Shown piece by piece: positions 29,505 to 38,171 of a stretch of 64,000 bases of DNA (position 1 is the stretch's first letter; every line of letters begins with the position of its first letter). This DNA is from Gemmatimonadota bacterium (GTDB lineage: Bacteria; Gemmatimonadota; Gemmatimonadetes; Longimicrobiales; Gaopeijiaceae), in contig VGVR01000001.1 of the NCBI GenBank assembly GCA_016873995.1, positions 124,001 through 188,000 of the forward strand, given 5' to 3'. Under the pieces are notes generated by a model that searched no databases, had not been told where the DNA came from, and was given only the letters and a program-made list of their open reading frames with translations. Position numbers and translations under genes: made by a program.

Positions 29505-31100
29505 TCAGGCCTTGGCCCCAGCCGACCCGCTGCCTGCGGCAGCGGGTGCCCCGCGCTCCTGCTCCGCCGCGAACGTGGCGTTGTACGCCTCGATCGCGCG
29601 GATCAGCTCGGCCTTGGCCTCGTCGGAGATCGCCTTTTTCTCGCGGATGCCCGCGAGGATCTGCGGATGCTTCGCCGCGAGCGCCTGGTGGAAGCCGAGC
29701 TCCCACTGCCGCACCCGCTCGACGTCGATCTGGTCGAGGTAGCCGTTCGTCACTGCGAAGATCACGGCGACCTGGTTCTCCATCGGCATCGGCTGGTACT
29801 GCGGTTGCTTGAGCATCTCGACCGTGCGCTCACCGCGCGCGAGCTGCCGCTGCGTGGCCGCGTCGAGGTCCGAGCCGAACTGCGCGAACGCCTCCAGCGC
29901 ACGGAACTGAGCCAGGTCGAGGCGCAGGCGCCCGGCCACCGACTTCATGGCCTTGGTCTGTGCGTTGCCGCCCACGCGCGACACCGAGATGCCGACGTTC
30001 ACCGCCGGCCGCACGCCCGAGTAGAACAGGTCGGGCTCGAGGAAGATCTGGCCGTCCGTGATCGAGATCACGTTGGTCGGGATGTACGCGGACACGTCGC
30101 CGGCCTGCGTCTCGATGATCGGGAGCGCCGTCAGCGAGCCGCCGCCGTGCTCGTCGGAGAGCTTGGCCGCGCGCTCGAGCAGACGCGAGTGCAAGTAGAA
30201 CACGTCGCCCGGGTACGCCTCGCGGCCCGGCGGGCGGCGGAGCACCAGCGAGAGCTGCCGATACGCCTGCGCCTGCTTGGAGAGGTCGTCGTACACCACC
30301 AGCGTGTGCTTGCCGCTCCACATGAAGTGCTCGGCCATCGCGGTCGCCGAGTACGGCGCGATGTACTGCATGGGCGCCGGGTCGGACGCGCTCGCGGTGA
30401 CGACGATCGTGTACTCGAGCGCGCCGTGCTCACGCAGCGTCTCCACCACCGCGCGGACCTTACCGGCGCGCTGACCGATGGCGCAGTAGACGCAAATGAC
30501 GCCGGTGCCCTTCTGGTTTATGATCGTGTCCACCGCTACCGCAGTCTTGCCCGTGCCGCGGTCGCCGATGATGAGCTCGCGCTGGCCGCGACCGATCGGG
30601 ATCATCGAATCGATGGCCTTGATGCCGGTCTGCAGCGGCTCCTTCACCGGCTGACGCTTCACGATGCCGGGGGCGACGATGTCGATCTGGCGGCGCCCTT
30701 CGATGCCGTCGATCGGGCCGAGTCCGTCCTGCGGGTTTCCAAGCGGGTCGATGACGCGACCGAGGTATCCCTTGCCGACGTTCACGTCGAGCACGCGGCC
30801 CGTGCGCTGCACCTGATCGCCCTCGTGCAGGCCGGTCCACTCGCCCATGATCACCGCGCCGATGTTGTCCTCTTCGAGGTTCAGCGCGAGCGCGGTCACC
30901 GACTCGCCGCTCTCTGCCGACGTGAGCGTGAGCATCTCCGAGGCCATCGCCTTCGTGAGGCCGTAGATGCGCGCGATGCCGTCCTTCACCTCGAGTACCT
31001 CGCCGATCTCCTCGGCGTGCAGCTCTTCTTCGTACTTCTCGATCTCGGTGAGGAGGACGTCCTTGATCTCGCCGGCCCGGAGCTGGGACTGGTTGGCCAT
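29505..31100 (-). CDS. atpA: ATP synthase F1 alpha subunit
   Basis: 531 residues. Regulatory nucleotide-binding subunit with Walker [20 protein letters not shown], the arginine finger region [15 protein letters not shown] and the N-terminal helix that meets the delta subunit ([20 protein letters not shown]). The C-terminus has an Ala/Gly-rich extension of about 15 residues ([16 protein letters not shown]). Start at 31100; 49 bases separate it from atpH, the widest gap inside the operon. Confidence 0.98.
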   Translation of the reverse strand: MANQSQLRAGEIKDVLLTEIEKYEEELHAEEIGEVLEVKDGIARIYGLTKAMASEMLTLTSAESGESVTALALNLEEDNIGAVIMGEWTGLHEGDQVQRTGRVLDVNVGKGYLGRVIDPLGNPQDGLGPIDGIEGRRQIDIVAPGIVKRQPVKEPLQTGIKAIDSMIPIGRGQRELIIGDRGTGKTAVAVDTIINQKGTGVICVYCAIGQRAGKVRAVVETLREHGALEYTIVVTASASDPAPMQYIAPYSATAMAEHFMWSGKHTLVVYDDLSKQAQAYRQLSLVLRRPPGREAYPGDVFYLHSRLLERAAKLSDEHGGGSLTALPIIETQAGDVSAYIPTNVISITDGQIFLEPDLFYSGVRPAVNVGISVSRVGGNAQTKAMKSVAGRLRLDLAQFRALEAFAQFGSDLDAATQRQLARGERTVEMLKQPQYQPMPMENQVAVIFAVTNGYLDQIDVERVRQWELGFHQALAAKHPQILAGIREKKAISDEAKAELIRAIEAYNATFAAEQERGAPAAAGSGSAGAKA

Positions 31101-31149
31101 GTCTAGCGTCTCGTCCTGATGTGTAGGGATCGGTGGTGGAGGAAGTCGC

Positions 31150-31695
31150 TCAGACGCGAGCCTTCAGCAGCTGACGGCGCAGGCCGTCGAGCCGCCTCCG
31201 CACCGATCCGTCGTAGATGGTGTCGCTCGTCCGTACGACGAGCCCACCGATGATGTCGGGCTTCACCCGGAAGTGCGGGATCGCCTCTTTGCCGAGCACG
31301 CTGGACAGCCGACTCGCGATCAGCGTCTCCGTCGCCGGATCGGCCGCGCGCGCGAGCGTGACCTCCACGTGCTCTCGGTTCAAATGCGCATCGACGAGCG
31401 CGTTGTATTGCCGCGAGATCTCGCGCAGCAGCCGCTGGCGTCGCTTGTCGATCGTGACGAGCACGAAGTTCACGACGTTCTTCGGCAACGCGTCGGCGAA
31501 GGCCTTCTTGACGACGCGCTTGCGCGCCTCGTCCTCGATGCGGGGCGTCTCGAGAAAGATGCGGAAGCGCGGATCCTCGTCGAGCAGACGCGCGACCGTA
31601 TCCAGCGCGGCGCCGTACTCCTGAATGGCGCCGTGCTTGTTGCCGAGCGCGAAGAGCGTCTCGGCGTAGTTCTTCGAGACGGTGACGTCTCTCAC
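31150..31695 (-). CDS. atpH: ATP synthase F1 delta subunit
   Basis: 181 residues. Stator subunit linking alpha3beta3 to subunit b. Recognisable by [21 protein letters not shown] at the N-terminus and the C-terminal [31 protein letters not shown]. Start is a GTG at 31695 that overlaps the atpF stop as GTGA. Confidence 0.95.
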   Translation of the reverse strand: MRDVTVSKNYAETLFALGNKHGAIQEYGAALDTVARLLDEDPRFRIFLETPRIEDEARKRVVKKAFADALPKNVVNFVLVTIDKRRQRLLREISRQYNALVDAHLNREHVEVTLARAADPATETLIASRLSSVLGKEAIPHFRVKPDIIGGLVVRTSDTIYDGSVRRRLDGLRRQLLKARV

Positions 31696-32312
31696 GCCCT
31701 CGCCCCCTTCTTGTCCCCGGACTTCGTCTCACCCAGCTCGGCCAAGTACCGTTCGACGAGCGAGCGGTCTTTCGCCTGATCCAGGTTCTGTTGCATCAGC
31801 CGCGACGCCGCGGCGAGTGCCAGATCCACCGACTCCTTGCGGAGCGCCTGGATGGCCGCGTCGCGCTCGCGCTCGATCTCGCCGCGCGCCCGGTCGACCA
31901 TACCCTGGGCCTCGACGCGGGCCTTCTCCTCGATCTGTTTGCGCACGTTCTCGCCGGCCGCCCGACCCTCGGCGATCAACTCACTCGCCTGGCGACGCGC
32001 ATCCGCGATCTGCGCGCGGTGCTCCTCGAGCAGTTTGGCCGCCTCGGCGTTCTTGGCGGCCGCCTGATCGATCGCGGATTGGATCCCCTTCTCGCGAGCG
32101 TCCACCAGCTTGACGATCGGACCCCAAGCGAGCTTGCTGAGCAGGAAGACCAGCGCCGCGAACACGAGGAGCGTCCAGAAGCTCAGTCCGGCGTTGATGT
32201 CGTACACTCCGCCGCCGCCCTCGCCGCCCTGCGCCCACAGCGGAGCAGGCGCGAGCGCGAGTCCGAGCCCCAACAGGCGCCCGAAGCCGGCGATCCGACC
32301 GACGTTCGTCAT
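31692..32312 (-). CDS. atpF: ATP synthase Fo subunit b, with an extra N-terminal hydrophobic leader
   Basis: 206 residues, some 40-50 longer than a usual subunit b. Residues 1-31 form a cleavable-looking signal (GRLLGLGLALAPAPLWAQGG) before the normal membrane helix (LSFWTLLVFAALVFLLSKLA) and WGPIVKLVDAREKGI. The long charged helix follows, with an Ala-rich right-handed coiled-coil pattern (AEAAKLLEEHRAQIADARRQ). The ATG at 32312 is the only start; the codon five positions upstream is GTA, not GTG. One b gene is present rather than a b/b' pair. Confidence 0.93.
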   Translation of the reverse strand: MTNVGRIAGFGRLLGLGLALAPAPLWAQGGEGGGGVYDINAGLSFWTLLVFAALVFLLSKLAWGPIVKLVDAREKGIQSAIDQAAAKNAEAAKLLEEHRAQIADARRQASELIAEGRAAGENVRKQIEEKARVEAQGMVDRARGEIERERDAAIQALRKESVDLALAAASRLMQQNLDQAKDRSLVERYLAELGETKSGDKKGARA

Positions 32313-32323
32313 CGGAGTGTCGC

Positions 32324-32641
<318 letters not shown>

Positions 32642-33568
32642 TCAGTGATGCGCCGTGCGGACCATGCCGATGAAGACCGCCGTGAGCATCGAAAAGATGA
32701 ACGCCTGCAGGAGCGCTACGAAGACTTCGAGCAGCATGATCGCACACACCATCGCAAACGAGGCGGCCGCGATCCCGTGCCGCATCGGTCCCACGGAAGC
32801 GAACAAGAAGATCATGCCGAGCAGCGAGAGCACGAGCGTGTGCCCCGCCATCATGTTCGCGAAGAGACGGACCATGAGCGCGAAGGGCCGCGCGATCTTA
32901 CCCAGCAGCTCCACGGGCGCGAGGATCGCGGTCATGACCGCCGCACCCACCGGGTGGATCCCATGCGGGATGACGAAGATCGTGCCCAGGTACCCCTTGA
33001 AGCCGAGCGCGCGCATCCCGCTGATCTCCACCACCACGAGGGTGACGGCCGCGAGAGCCCCGGTCACCATGAAGTTGCCCGTCGCCGTGGAACCGAACGG
33101 AATCAGGCCCATCATGTTCATGAAGAGGATGAAGAAGAAGAGCGACAGGATGTAGCCCGTGTAGCCATCGGCTCCGTGGCCGATGTTCCTGCGCACGATC
33201 TCGTCGCGGAAGTAGATCACGAGCGCCTCGACCGCGTTCGCGAAGCCGGTGGGCGCCTTGTTCGTGCCGCGCTTCTTGAGCGCGCCGGCCACGGGGATGA
33301 AGACCGCGAGGCACAGAATCGCCGCGAGCACGAGGAACACGACGTGCTTGGTGGGCGAGAGGTCGATCGTCAGGCCCCCGATGTGGATCGGCGCGAACTG
33401 CGGCAGATGCCACACGAATCCGCGGCCGAGGATCGTGAACTCGACCTCGGGTGCGTCCAACAAGTGGTGGAGGAGCATACCCGCGACGTCGGGGCTCTCG
33501 GAAGCTCCGCCGGAGGACGCAGCCGACTGCCCTCCTTGGATCATGCTCATCAAACCGAGGAGCTTCAT
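32642..33568 (-). CDS. atpB: ATP synthase Fo subunit a
   Basis: 308 residues. Five to six membrane helices, with the essential Arg in PFALMVRLFANMMAGHTLVL and the C-terminal helix LEVFVALLQAFIFSMLTAVF. The soluble N-terminal segment is long (about 80 residues, LHHLLDAPEVEFTILGRGFV), as in Bacteroidota, Gemmatimonadota and relatives. Three bases separate it from the preceding small membrane gene. Confidence 0.96.
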   Translation of the reverse strand: MKLLGLMSMIQGGQSAASSGGASESPDVAGMLLHHLLDAPEVEFTILGRGFVWHLPQFAPIHIGGLTIDLSPTKHVVFLVLAAILCLAVFIPVAGALKKRGTNKAPTGFANAVEALVIYFRDEIVRRNIGHGADGYTGYILSLFFFILFMNMMGLIPFGSTATGNFMVTGALAAVTLVVVEISGMRALGFKGYLGTIFVIPHGIHPVGAAVMTAILAPVELLGKIARPFALMVRLFANMMAGHTLVLSLLGMIFLFASVGPMRHGIAAASFAMVCAIMLLEVFVALLQAFIFSMLTAVFIGMVRTAHH

Positions 33569-33571
33569 CGA

Positions 33572-33928
33572 CTACGCGACTCCCTTGGGCCGGCTCTTGA
33601 AGTGCACGGACTCGAGCAGCAGCAGGACGAAGAGGAACGACACGAGCGCCAGGAGCGTCGCGGCGATGCTCTGGCTTCCGGACAAGATGAGGAACGCGGC
33701 CACGCCGAGCACCGCCAGAGCCCGCAGGGCCATGCCACCGATCATCGCGGACAGGAAGCCGTTCACCTGCCCCCGGTAGCGGATGAGGATCGCGAACGCC
33801 GGGACCTGGACGAGGAGGGCGACGAGCGCCGCCAGTGCGACGTACGGGCGGTCCTGCGGGGCCAGGATGGGCCAGAGCCCGAGGGTGAGGACGACCATCA
33901 ACACCGTGGCGGAAGCCGCGTACCTCAT
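33572..33928 (-). CDS. atpI: Four-helix membrane protein in the AtpI position
   Basis: 118 residues, four predicted membrane helices (for example ATVLMVVLTLGLWPILAP and ATLLALVSFLFVLLLLESVH) with a conserved-looking GGMALRALAVLGVAAF in the third. Its size, topology and place between atpZ and atpB match ATP synthase subunit I, which helps assemble the c-ring. Sequence conservation in that family is weak, so the name rests mainly on context. Confidence 0.65.
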   Translation of the reverse strand: MRYAASATVLMVVLTLGLWPILAPQDRPYVALAALVALLVQVPAFAILIRYRGQVNGFLSAMIGGMALRALAVLGVAAFLILSGSQSIAATLLALVSFLFVLLLLESVHFKSRPKGVA

Positions 33929-33936
33929 CTAGGCGC

Positions 33937-34200
33937 TCACTTCCTGTCGCCTCCGTCGCCTGCGCTGCGCTGGCGGGGTTCGATCACGAGGTGGTAGTAG
34001 AGGTAGTAGAAGCCGGCGCCTGCCCCGAGAAACGCGCCGGCGATCATGAGGACCGGCTCGGTGCCGATCCGCCGGTCCAACCACATCCCCGCGAACAAGA
34101 AGGCCAGGACGGAGAGGGCCCACGTGAGGCCGAACCCCGAGTAGCGCCCCGTCTGCGACCACATCCCTTCCGGGTCGCCGCCCTTCCCTTCTTCAGCCAT
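33937..34200 (-). CDS. atpZ: AtpZ/AtpI-type ATP synthase accessory protein
   Basis: 87 residues, two membrane helices (GFGLTWALSVLAFLFAGMWL and VLMIAGAFLGAGAGFYYLYY), with DRRIGTEP between them, the hallmark of the gene-1 family of F1Fo operons. First gene of the ATP synthase operon. ATG at 34200 chosen because upstream in-frame sequence is not coding-like. AtpZ-AtpI pairs have been proposed to act as a Mg2+/Ca2+ transporter or c-ring assembly factor. Confidence 0.85.
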   Translation of the reverse strand: MAEEGKGGDPEGMWSQTGRYSGFGLTWALSVLAFLFAGMWLDRRIGTEPVLMIAGAFLGAGAGFYYLYYHLVIEPRQRSAGDGGDRK

Positions 34201-34212
34201 GGCCGACCTCAC

Positions 34213-34218
34213 ATTATC
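34213..34218 (-). promoter_or_regulatory. Candidate -10 box of the ATP synthase operon
   Basis: GATAAT on the minus strand, 12 bases before the atpZ ATG, so the leader would be very short. The sequence 17 bases upstream (CTAGTT) is a poor -35. The only other control element in the gap is the terminator-like hairpin at 34250-34286. Confidence 0.3.
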
Positions 34219-34249
34219 CGCCGTAGGCCAGGGAAAACTAGCCCTTGTG

Positions 34250-34286
34250 AAAAAAAGCGCAAGCGCGGTTCTCCGCGCGTTTTGCG
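34250..34286 (-). terminator. Intrinsic terminator pointing into the ATP synthase operon
   Basis: On the minus strand CGCAA...GCGCGG-AGAA-CCGCGC-TTGCG forms an 11-bp stem with one small bulge, followed after one C by seven T. This is the best-formed intrinsic terminator in the window. It lies 50 bases upstream of atpZ with no minus-strand gene before it, so it either insulates the operon from antisense transcription of moxR or acts as a leader attenuator. Confidence 0.6.
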
Positions 34287-34311
34287 GGCCGATCGGCGCC
34301 TCGGGGGCAGG

Positions 34312-34341
34312 TTGACGGCCGGGAAAACGGGGCCCTATTGT
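34312..34341 (+). promoter_or_regulatory. Candidate promoter of the moxR gene
   Basis: TTGACG (34312-34317) and TATTGT (34336-34341) with an 18-base spacer, 25 bases before the ATG at 34367. The leader holds GGGAG 5 bases before the start. Confidence 0.45.
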
Positions 34342-34366
34342 TCGCCCCCACCCAACCGGGAGCCAG

Positions 34367-35380
<1,014 letters not shown>

Positions 35381-35408
35381 ACCCGAGGTTGGGCGCGCCC
35401 TCGGCGCG

Positions 35409-36662
35409 ATGCTAGCCCTCGCGGCGGCTGCGGCCGCCCTCCTGCTCTTGGGCTCGGGGATCTTGACCACGGCCCAGGCAGCCGCGTTCCAGATCACGCC
35501 GGCCCGTCTGCGCACGCTCGAGCGCGAGGGGTTCCGCGGCGCTGAAGCTCTTGCGCAGGTGCGCGAGAGCGAAGTGACCGTGCGTGCGAGCGCGCGCATG
35601 ATCGCGCGCTTCTGCAACTTCAGCGCGTTCGGCATCGTCGTCGCGCTCGGCGTCGATCGGTGGCAAACGGCCGGACCCGTGATCGTGCTGATGCTCCTCG
35701 GCATCATCATAGTGCACCTCGTGGCCGACGTCGTGCCGCACGTGATCGCGGCACGGGGTCCCGTGCGCATCGCGCTGACCTCCGCGCCCGCGCTGCTCCT
35801 GCTCGCCCGTTGGGCTCGCCCGCTCACGCGACCGATCGTGCAGGTGACCGAGACCGCCGTGTCCGAGGAGGGCGAGTCGCTCACCACCGAGCACCGCGAG
35901 CTGCGCGAGATCCAGGAGATCGGCGAGGAAGAAGGCGTGATCGAAGCGGCGGAGAGCCGCTTGGTCGAACGCGCGTTCCGGCTCGACGAGCTGACGGCGC
36001 ACGACGTGATGGTGCCGCGCGTGGACATCTTCGCCTGGAGTGACGACACGCTCCTCGAGGACGTCGTGGCGACGCTCCCCGACGTGCCCTACTCGCGCGT
36101 GCCGGTCTATCACAAGACCATCGACAACGTGACCGGCATCGTCTACGTGCGCGAGGCGTACGAGCGCTACGTGAACGGCGACAGGAAGCTCACGCTCGCC
36201 GACCTCGCGCGCTCACCGTTCTTCGTGCCTGGAGCGGTCTCGCTCACCAAGCTGCTGCAGGATTTCCGCGACCGGCGCGTGCACGTCGGTGTGGTGGCCG
36301 ACGAGTTCGGGGGCACCGACGGTATCGTCACCCTCCAGGACGTGATGAAGGAGCTGGTCGGGGAGATCAGGGACGAGATGGATGCGCCGGAAGAGAAGCC
36401 GCTCGTGGTGCTGTCCGCGACCTCCGTAGAGACCGACGCCACGGTCGACGTGCGCGCGCTGAACGACCAGCTCCGGACCGAGATCCCGGACGAGGAGAGT
36501 CGGTCGCTCAACGGGTTCATCCTCGAGGAGGTGGGAAGCGTGCCCAAGAAGGGGGCGAGCTTCGAAGCGAAGGGCGTGCGGATCGAGATCCTGGACGCCA
36601 CCCCGACGTACGTCGTGCGAGCGCGCGTCACGAGCATGCCCGAGGCCGAGGTCGCCGACTGA
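35409..36662 (+). CDS. CNNM/CorC-family protein with CBS pair
   Basis: 417 residues. An N-terminal CNNM (DUF21) membrane domain of three to four helices (residues 1-140), then the CBS-pair region (ELTAHDVMVPRVDIFAWSDD; DVPYSRVPVYHKTIDNVTGI; DRRVHVGVVADEFGGTDGIV) and a C-terminal CorC/HlyC domain (SLNGFILEEVGSVPKKGASF). These proteins are tied to Mg2+/Co2+ efflux or membrane stress. ATG at 35409; an N-terminal Ala/Leu-rich stretch acts as first helix. TGATG overlap with the next gene. Confidence 0.9.
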   Translation: MLALAAAAAALLLLGSGILTTAQAAAFQITPARLRTLEREGFRGAEALAQVRESEVTVRASARMIARFCNFSAFGIVVALGVDRWQTAGPVIVLMLLGIIIVHLVADVVPHVIAARGPVRIALTSAPALLLLARWARPLTRPIVQVTETAVSEEGESLTTEHRELREIQEIGEEEGVIEAAESRLVERAFRLDELTAHDVMVPRVDIFAWSDDTLLEDVVATLPDVPYSRVPVYHKTIDNVTGIVYVREAYERYVNGDRKLTLADLARSPFFVPGAVSLTKLLQDFRDRRVHVGVVADEFGGTDGIVTLQDVMKELVGEIRDEMDAPEEKPLVVLSATSVETDATVDVRALNDQLRTEIPDEESRSLNGFILEEVGSVPKKGASFEAKGVRIEILDATPTYVVRARVTSMPEAEVAD

Positions 36663-37195
36663 TGGCGCACATCATCCCGTTCAACGGCAAGGTGCCCGAC
36701 ATTCACCCGTCCGTGTTTCTCGCTCCCACGGCCGTCGTGATCGGCGACGTGACGATTGGCGCGGAGTCGAGCGTCTGGTTCGGCGCCGTGATCCGCGGCG
36801 ACAACCCGACGCACCGGGTGACCATCGGCAAGCGCACCAGCGTGCAGGAGAACTGCGTCATCCACATCGGCCACTGGGGCCCGACCATCGTGGGCGACGA
36901 CGTCACCGTCGGGCACGGCGCCAAGTTCGAGTGCTGTACGATCGGCGACCGCACCGTCATCGGCATGAATGCGGTCATCCTACAGAACGCGCGCATTGGC
37001 AACGAGTGCGTGATCGCGGCGAACTCGGTGGTGCTGGAGGGGACGGAGATCCCAGACCGCAGCCTGGTCGCGGGGGTGCCCGGGAAAGTGAAGCGGACTT
37101 TGGACGCCGATGCCTCATGGATTCGCGGCGGCGGCCAGCACTACGTCGAGCTGTCGCGGCGCTATATGAGCGAGGGGATCGGAGAGGACGAGTGA
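36662..37195 (+). CDS. Gamma-carbonic anhydrase-like hexapeptide protein
   Basis: 177 residues. Left-handed beta helix made of hexapeptide repeats (VVIGDVTIGAESSVWFGAVI) and a C-terminal helix. Two of the three zinc-ligand histidines of the family are present (His68 in NCVIHIG and His85 in TVGHGAKFE). The third, five residues after His85, is Glu90 rather than His. Many such proteins have no measurable carbonic anhydrase activity. Its ATG overlaps the CorC-like stop by one base, and its stop overlaps the next gene as GTGA. Confidence 0.85.
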   Translation: MAHIIPFNGKVPDIHPSVFLAPTAVVIGDVTIGAESSVWFGAVIRGDNPTHRVTIGKRTSVQENCVIHIGHWGPTIVGDDVTVGHGAKFECCTIGDRTVIGMNAVILQNARIGNECVIAANSVVLEGTEIPDRSLVAGVPGKVKRTLDADASWIRGGGQHYVELSRRYMSEGIGEDE

Positions 37196-37425
37196 GCGAG
37201 GGCGAGGAGGGGCTGCCGTCGACGAAGACGCCGACGCCCGTCCCACCCGAAGCCCCTGCCGCGCGCGACGAAGCGGCCCCGAGGAGTGACGTCGCCCCGC
37301 GGGGCGCCCCTACCCCGCCCCCGGGCGGACCGGTCTGCGACCTCTGCGGTCACCCGATGCGCGAGTCGCACTGCAAGCTGATCTGCGACCAGTGCGGATA
37401 TACTAGGGACTGCTCGGATCCTTGA
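37192..37425 (+). CDS. Small C-terminal zinc-ribbon protein
   Basis: 77 residues from a GTG at 37192, which overlaps the previous stop (GTGA) and has GGAGAGG just upstream. Residues 1-45 are Pro/Ala/Glu-rich and disordered. The C-terminus is a compact zinc-binding module with CDLCGHPMRESHCKLICDQC followed by GYTRDC, similar to the HCKLICxxCGYxxDCSD motif of many short bacterial proteins. Function unknown. Confidence 0.7.
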   Translation: MSEGEEGLPSTKTPTPVPPEAPAARDEAAPRSDVAPRGAPTPPPGGPVCDLCGHPMRESHCKLICDQCGYTRDCSDP

Positions 37426-37442
37426 GCGACTGAGCGGGCCTG

Positions 37443-38171
37443 CTAGCCGTCCGAATTGGCCGACCTGACGAAGCGCCCGTCCCGCATCGCGCTCACCTTC
37501 GGGAACTGTCGCACGACGGCAGCATCGTGGCTGACCAGGATCACTGTCTTCCCGTGGTCGGCGGAAAGCGACAGCAGCAGTCGAGTGATCGCGATCGCGT
37601 TCTCGCTGTCGAGGTTGCCGGTCGGCTCGTCCGCCAGGATCAGGGCTGGATCGTTGGCCAAGGCCAGGGCGACGGCGACGCGCTGCTGCTCACCGCCGCT
37701 CAGCTCCTCGGGACGCTTCGCCGCCTTCTCCGCGATTCCGACCGTGGCCAGCAGGCTCTCGGCGCGGGCACGCCGCTCGTCGGCGGGCACGCCGCGGATC
37801 ATCATCGGCATTTCCAGGTTCTCGAGCGCCGAGATGGTGGGAACGAGGTTGAAGAGCTGGAAGACGAATCCGACCCGGAGCAGCCGATACTCCTCCAGGG
37901 CACGCTCGGGCGCCCGGGTCAGGTCCTCCCCACCGACGACGACGGATCCGCCGGACGCTCGGTCCACGCCCGCCAGAAGGTTCAGCAGGGTCGTCTTCCC
38001 GCAACCGCTCGGGCCCATGATCGCGACGGCGTCTCCGGGCGCGACCTCCCAGTCGATCCCGTGGAGTGCGTAGATCTCCTCCGCAGCCGTCCGGTATCGC
38101 TTCGTCAGTCCGGCGACGCTGACCCCGAGGCCCGCTTGGCTGAAGAATCCGTCGCGGCGCGCTGAATCCAT
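37443..38171 (-). CDS. ABC transporter ATP-binding protein (LolD/MacB type)
   Basis: 242 residues. Walker A MGPSGCGKTTLLNLLAG, Q-loop FVFQLFNLVPTISALEN, signature ELSGGEQQRVAVALALA, Walker B ALILADEPTGNLDS and H-loop VSHD. The LDSENA form after Walker B is typical of MacB/LolD/FtsE exporters. Its ATG overlaps the permease stop by one base (TGATG), so both are coupled. Confidence 0.93.
   Translation of the reverse strand: MDSARRDGFFSQAGLGVSVAGLTKRYRTAAEEIYALHGIDWEVAPGDAVAIMGPSGCGKTTLLNLLAGVDRASGGSVVVGGEDLTRAPERALEEYRLLRVGFVFQLFNLVPTISALENLEMPMMIRGVPADERRARAESLLATVGIAEKAAKRPEELSGGEQQRVAVALALANDPALILADEPTGNLDSENAIAITRLLLSLSADHGKTVILVSHDAAVVRQFPKVSAMRDGRFVRSANSDG

Noticed and set aside
29667-31106. 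A 479-codon open plus-strand frame opposite atpA
   Set aside because: It is the exact antisense of a fully conserved gene, Arg/His-rich and without family motifs. High GC content keeps such frames open.
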